From contig LS483478.1 in the NCBI GenBank assembly GCA_900478215.1, positions 1,612,001 through 1,676,000 of the forward strand: a stretch of DNA of 64,000 nt. The letters run 5' to 3'. The translations under genes were made by a program, and so were the position numbers. The notes below the pieces were generated by a model that was not told the origin of the DNA, did not search any database, and was given only the letters and a program-made list of their open reading frames with translations. The DNA is from Salmonella enterica subsp. houtenae serovar Houten. Lineage in GTDB: Bacteria > Pseudomonadota > Gammaproteobacteria > Enterobacterales > Enterobacteriaceae. Positions 60,262 to 64,000 of this stretch are shown piece after piece; within the stretch, counting starts at the first letter, position 1, and each line of letters starts with the position of its first letter.

Positions 60262-63219
60262 CAAATCCAGCGGTTGCGCTTCGGCGATAGTGTCGCCATA
60301 AATCAGATCCACGCCAATACGGGAGAGCGTATCCAGCACCTGTGGGTTTTGTACCGGCCCGGCGAGCGTTTTGATGTCCAGACGCTGGGCGTGTCCCTGG
60401 ATAATCGAGGCCAGCATTTCATCCATTAAACTCTCATGAACGTTGGCGATAAGGTCGCTATCCAGCAGTAAATAATCGGCGATATGCGGGGTCAGTAAAT
60501 TAAACAGATGTAAATCGCGCCCGACATGGCTGAGAATAACCGGGCAGCCGCGTTGTCGCAGTTTTTGCAGAGTCGCCGCGGCGGTCTGCGCCTGCTTAAC
60601 GATAATGTCAGCCGGGATAATCAGGTGTAATAGCCGTGGCGGCAGTGGGCTATGCTCCAGTTGTTCCAGCAGCTCATCAATAAGGGTGGCGCTGCATAGT
60701 CCCGCGGCGGACAGCGGTAGCGCAACGCTTAATCCCTTGCTGGCGACGGCGGTCGCCGCATGGTGGAAAAACTCATGGAATACCCGTCGGTCAAGCGCGT
60801 GATGCAGCGCGGAGTCGGCTAACCCTGCCCGGAACGCGCGCTCTTCCAGAACGTCCCCTTCGCTGGTCCACAGCCTGATTGAGATCAGCCAAAAGCTGGT
60901 GGCCTCCGGCGTACGCGGCGGTGCGACGTTTCTGGCAAGCATCAGCAGGTGGTTATTTTTAATCATATGCCACTGTTCTTCCAACGGCATCATTCCCCTT
61001 GAGGAGGTTAATGCGTGCTGCGGTTCGTACACGGTCAGACGGCCGCGACCGCTATTTTTCGCGGCGTAGCAGGCAATATCTGCCTGAGACATGACATCTG
61101 TGAGCTGGCAGTTATGTTCATTTATCACTGTGATCCCGGCGCTGGCGCCGATCCGATGCAGGCGTCCTTCCCACATAAAGTGATATTCATTAATGGCGTT
61201 GATAATCCGCGTCGCGATAAAGCGCGCGCTGTCACTATTACAATCCGGTAGCAACAGTCCAAACTCATCGCCACCCAGACGGGCCAGGAGATCGCCGGAG
61301 CGAAGCATACTGAGCATCAGTGACGCGAGTTCGCGCAACAAGGCGTCGCCGGCGGCATGGCCCGCGCTGTCGTTAACCGCTTTAAAACGGTCCAGATCGA
61401 TAAATACCAGCGCATGATATTGGGGCGATTCCTGTATTGTTTGCAGACGCTGTTGAAGCCGTTTTTCAAAACTGGCGCGGTTGGCGAGATGGGTGAGGGC
61501 GTCATGGGTTGCGCTGTAGCTGAGCTGGCGTAACATTTTTCGTGATTCGGTGACATCCTGGATAACCAGAACCGAACCAATCTTATCGCCGTCAAGCGTA
61601 CTGAGCGGCGTGATACTGTAATGAATATCGTAGCTGCCGCCGTTATGACAATGGAGCACTACCTCCTGTTCCATGTCCGATCGCGACCTGTCGGCGCAAT
61701 AAATATCCTCCAGCAGCGGCCCCTTATTCCCTGACGTAATGCGCAGAACCGTTAATAATGGCGCGCCTAAAGCATCTTCTTGCCGCCAGCCGCTCATTTT
61801 CTCGGCGATCGGATTCATAAAGGTGATATTCATAGCGACATCAATACACACCACCGCTTCTCCGATAGAGTCAAGCGTGATATGCAACCGTTCTTTTTCC
61901 TGGAACAGCGCGTCGTTCGCCTGTGTAATACGCTCCATCAAACGCTGGTTTTCCTGCTCGCTTTGCTTGAGATCGTTAATATCTTCAATCTGAGCAATAA
62001 AATAGAGAGGTTGATTGTCTTTATGACGAACCAGCGAGACGGCCAGCAGCGCCCAGACGACATCGCCGTTGCGGGTGTAGTAGCGTTTTTCCATGGAATA
62101 GCTGTTGATATCGCCGCGCACCAGCATGTTTAGCTGTTCAAGGTCGTTATTCAGGTCTTCCGGCCAGGTCAATTGCTGAAATGTCATCGCGCGTAATTCA
62201 TCCTGGCTATAGCCAAGAAAATGGCTCAGGGATTTATTGACCTGTAGCCACTGGCCCTCCGTACCGACCAGCGCCATGCCAATGGCGGAATATTCCATCG
62301 CGTTGCGAAAACGGGATTCGCTCTCGGTGATATGTTTGCGCTCTGTGCGAAACGCGTACATCACCATCGTCATCATATTAGCAGGCAGCAGGATCATTAA
62401 AAAAGGCAGCCACGGCATATTGACCATCACGTCGGTTTTCGGCGTGGCGAGCAGCGTGGGGTCATTGGCCAGCATGAGCGAGACTACGATAACGGTAGCT
62501 AAAAAAATTAAAAACGCCTCCATTCGCGGCAGGCGCACCGCACTCCACATCAGCAGGACGATAACGCACGTAAACGGCCACGGAATATAGCGCATAGCCA
62601 GCCAGCTTAGCGCCAGCGTAATGACCAGCGTCAATAGCGTTTCCAGCAACAGATGCGGGTCGCGATGACGCAACAGATAGTGTGGTTTAAACAGTAAACC
62701 TAACGGCACCAGCGCCAGCGCGCCGATGGCTTCCGATAATACCCAAATCAGAAACGCTTTCGAGGCGACCGCTTCCGACGATAGTAGCCAAAATAACAGG
62801 CCACCGAGTAGCGGCGGAATCACGGCGCTGCCGATAGCCAGCCGGAACCAGTCATTCAAATTTTGTAAGGGGTTATACCTGGGGAGCAGTTTTCGCAGCA
62901 GTATCGCGCCAGTGGCCGCCTCGATAATATTTATTGCCGTCCAGCTAAAGTTAAGCGAGGCGGCAGGATATAAAGTCAGTGAGGCGCCGATGCTGCCGAG
63001 CGAGCAGGCGACCGCAATCCTTGGCCACAGACGGCCCGCATGGCGGTAAAACGCTACCATCATAATGGAGGTGGGGAACCACAGCGGCGCGAGTTGGGCG
63101 CCGAAACGTGATAATACGAGCGAAAAGAGCGTAAAGACAAACGCGACCAGGCCTAAACTGACCAGACGCAATAGCGGGTGGGGGACGGTAACGAAAACAT
63201 GTTGGGATGGTTTACTCAT
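60229..63219 (-). CDS. dgcE: Diguanylate cyclase DgcE with degenerate EAL domain
   Basis: This 996-residue inner-membrane protein (YegE) makes cyclic-di-GMP and feeds the MlrA-CsgD curli pathway. It has an N-terminal MASE1 domain of about eight helices (residues 1-290), PAS domains at about 300-420 and 440-560, and a GGDEF domain with ARLGGDEFGLLLPD near residue 655. The C-terminal EAL-like domain lacks the EAL motif (LISIRLW) and is probably inactive. E. coli DgcE has about 1105 residues and three PAS domains; one is cleanly missing here. The ATG at 63219 is preferred to a GTG at 63225. Confidence 0.92.
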   Translation of the reverse strand: MSKPSQHVFVTVPHPLLRLVSLGLVAFVFTLFSLVLSRFGAQLAPLWFPTSIMMVAFYRHAGRLWPRIAVACSLGSIGASLTLYPAASLNFSWTAINIIEAATGAILLRKLLPRYNPLQNLNDWFRLAIGSAVIPPLLGGLLFWLLSSEAVASKAFLIWVLSEAIGALALVPLGLLFKPHYLLRHRDPHLLLETLLTLVITLALSWLAMRYIPWPFTCVIVLLMWSAVRLPRMEAFLIFLATVIVVSLMLANDPTLLATPKTDVMVNMPWLPFLMILLPANMMTMVMYAFRTERKHITESESRFRNAMEYSAIGMALVGTEGQWLQVNKSLSHFLGYSQDELRAMTFQQLTWPEDLNNDLEQLNMLVRGDINSYSMEKRYYTRNGDVVWALLAVSLVRHKDNQPLYFIAQIEDINDLKQSEQENQRLMERITQANDALFQEKERLHITLDSIGEAVVCIDVAMNITFMNPIAEKMSGWRQEDALGAPLLTVLRITSGNKGPLLEDIYCADRSRSDMEQEVVLHCHNGGSYDIHYSITPLSTLDGDKIGSVLVIQDVTESRKMLRQLSYSATHDALTHLANRASFEKRLQQRLQTIQESPQYHALVFIDLDRFKAVNDSAGHAAGDALLRELASLMLSMLRSGDLLARLGGDEFGLLLPDCNSDSARFIATRIINAINEYHFMWEGRLHRIGASAGITVINEHNCQLTDVMSQADIACYAAKNSGRGRLTVYEPQHALTSSRGMMPLEEQWHMIKNNHLLMLARNVAPPRTPEATSFWLISIRLWTSEGDVLEERAFRAGLADSALHHALDRRVFHEFFHHAATAVASKGLSVALPLSAAGLCSATLIDELLEQLEHSPLPPRLLHLIIPADIIVKQAQTAAATLQKLRQRGCPVILSHVGRDLHLFNLLTPHIADYLLLDSDLIANVHESLMDEMLASIIQGHAQRLDIKTLAGPVQNPQVLDTLSRIGVDLIYGDTIAEAQPLDLLLNTSYFAIH

Positions 63220-63549
63220 TACCACTCTATCCGAATCGCCGGTAACGTCGCGGAATACCGGACGCGTCAGTTTACTCTGTGATTATGCTAGTATAAACGC
63301 GTAATAATTTATACGCTGGCTGGATATAAATTGTGGCTCCCGGCGTATTCCTCCTCCAGACGGGTCGATAAATCCGCTGTCCGCGTTAAAACTGAACGCT
63401 TTTGCATCGCGACGTCGAATGCACCGCCAACAAATTCACCGTGGCATAGCGCCGGACTGGTATCGCGCTGCTGAAATCCCTATAATTGCCGCGTTTGGCG
63501 TTTCGGCGCCCCCCTTCCTTACATCCAGGTTAATCAGGTCGCTAAATTT
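63220..63549. other. Divergent intergenic region dgcE-udk
   Basis: These 330 bases should carry the promoters of dgcE and udk. An AT-rich part lies at about 63280-63330 (ATGCTAGTATAAACGCG and ATAATTTATACG). No ORF with a good ribosome site and no recognised RNA gene was found. Confidence 0.5.
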
Positions 63550-64000
63550 ATGACTGATCAGTCTCATCAGTGCGTCATTATCGGTATCGCTGGCGCATCG
63601 GCTTCCGGCAAGAGTCTTATTGCCAGTACCCTTTACCGCGAATTGCGTGAACAAGTGGGTGACGAACATATTGGCGTTATTCCCGAAGACAGTTATTACA
63701 AAGATCAAAGCCATCTGTCGATGGAAGAACGCGTAAAAACCAACTATGACCATCCGAATGCGATGGATCACAGCCTGCTATTTCAGCATCTTCAGGCGCT
63801 CAAGCGCGGTTCGGCGATTGAATTACCGGTATACAGTTATGTTGAGCATACCCGTATGCAGGAAACGGTTCGCGTAGAACCGAAGAAAGTGATTATTCTT
63901 GAAGGGATTCTGTTACTGACCGACGCGCGTTTGCGTGAAGAGATGAACTTATCTATTTTTGTCGATACGCCGCTGGATATCTGTCTGATGCGCCGTATCA
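63550..64000 (+). CDS. udk: Uridine kinase, 5' part
   Basis: The frame starts with ATG at 63550 and runs off the right edge after about 150 codons. The P-loop GIAGASASGKS lies near residue 12, followed by GVIPEDSYYKDQ, NYDHPNAMDHSLL and the PVYSYVEHTR substrate segment, all typical of the uridine/cytidine kinase that feeds pyrimidine salvage. No disruption is seen in the visible part, which is near the first 70 percent of the E. coli protein. Confidence 0.95.
   Translation, partial: MTDQSHQCVIIGIAGASASGKSLIASTLYRELREQVGDEHIGVIPEDSYYKDQSHLSMEERVKTNYDHPNAMDHSLLFQHLQALKRGSAIELPVYSYVEHTRMQETVRVEPKKVIILEGILLLTDARLREEMNLSIFVDTPLDICLMRRI

Noticed and set aside
63436..63771. Minus-strand frame across the udk start
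   Set aside because: It runs antisense to the clear udk P-loop region and has no family features.

Overview
The window is a chromosomal segment of a Salmonella enterica strain. Most genes read as close relatives of the E. coli K-12 genes between the yoh and udk loci, in conserved order. Salmonella-specific blocks are set among them: a 3-hydroxybenzoate/gentisate catabolic operon, an IS200 copy, the stcABCD fimbrial operon, and a small islet with the SPI-2 secreted effector gene steD and its chaperone gene srcA. The serovar cannot be fixed from the sequence alone. Identifications rest on remembered family sequences and visible motifs, not on searches.

Layout. 0-5.4 kb: mhbR (cut by the left edge) diverges from mhbTDHIM, a complete uptake and degradation route from 3-hydroxybenzoate through gentisate, maleylpyruvate and fumarylpyruvate to fumarate plus pyruvate. 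5.4-6.1 kb: IS200, ending just before dusC. 6.1-12.3 kb: dusC, the 27-codon yohP, an intact mdtQ, yohF, yohD, yohC and pbpG. 12.3-21.4 kb: dld, bglX, the osmF-yehYXW ABC importer with a sigma-S-like promoter, the 35-codon yohO and mlrA. 21.6-28.7 kb: the pyruvate-sensing pair btsSR, yehS, yehR, metG and mrp. 28.9-34.7 kb: yehE, stcABCD and rcnB. 34.9-40.7 kb: a TPP riboswitch with thiMD, then yegW and the yegTUV cluster, in which yegT is frameshifted. 40.9-46.4 kb: fbaB, yegS, the AT-rich steD-srcA islet, the CyaR small RNA and yegQ/trhP. 46.5-57.5 kb: mdtABCD-baeSR on the minus strand. 57.5-64 kb: an Ibs/Sib type I toxin-antitoxin pair, yegD, alkA, dgcE (one PAS domain shorter than remembered for E. 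coli) and the start of udk.

How the genes work together. Several blocks are self-contained: catabolic uptake and breakdown with its regulator (mhb), envelope-stress sensing with drug efflux (bae/mdt), thiamine salvage under riboswitch control, osmoprotectant-type import, and fimbrial assembly. mlrA and dgcE both belong to curli and cyclic-di-GMP control. steD and srcA are horizontally acquired virulence genes serving a secretion system encoded elsewhere.

I did not find a wholly new system. The most useful leads are the IS200 junction at dusC, the yegT frameshift with a triple repeat in front of it, the PAS-sized deletion in dgcE, the short palindromes before mhbR, stcA and fbaB, the absence of a sseK2-sized gene beside srcA, and a few very short ORFs with good ribosome binding sites.
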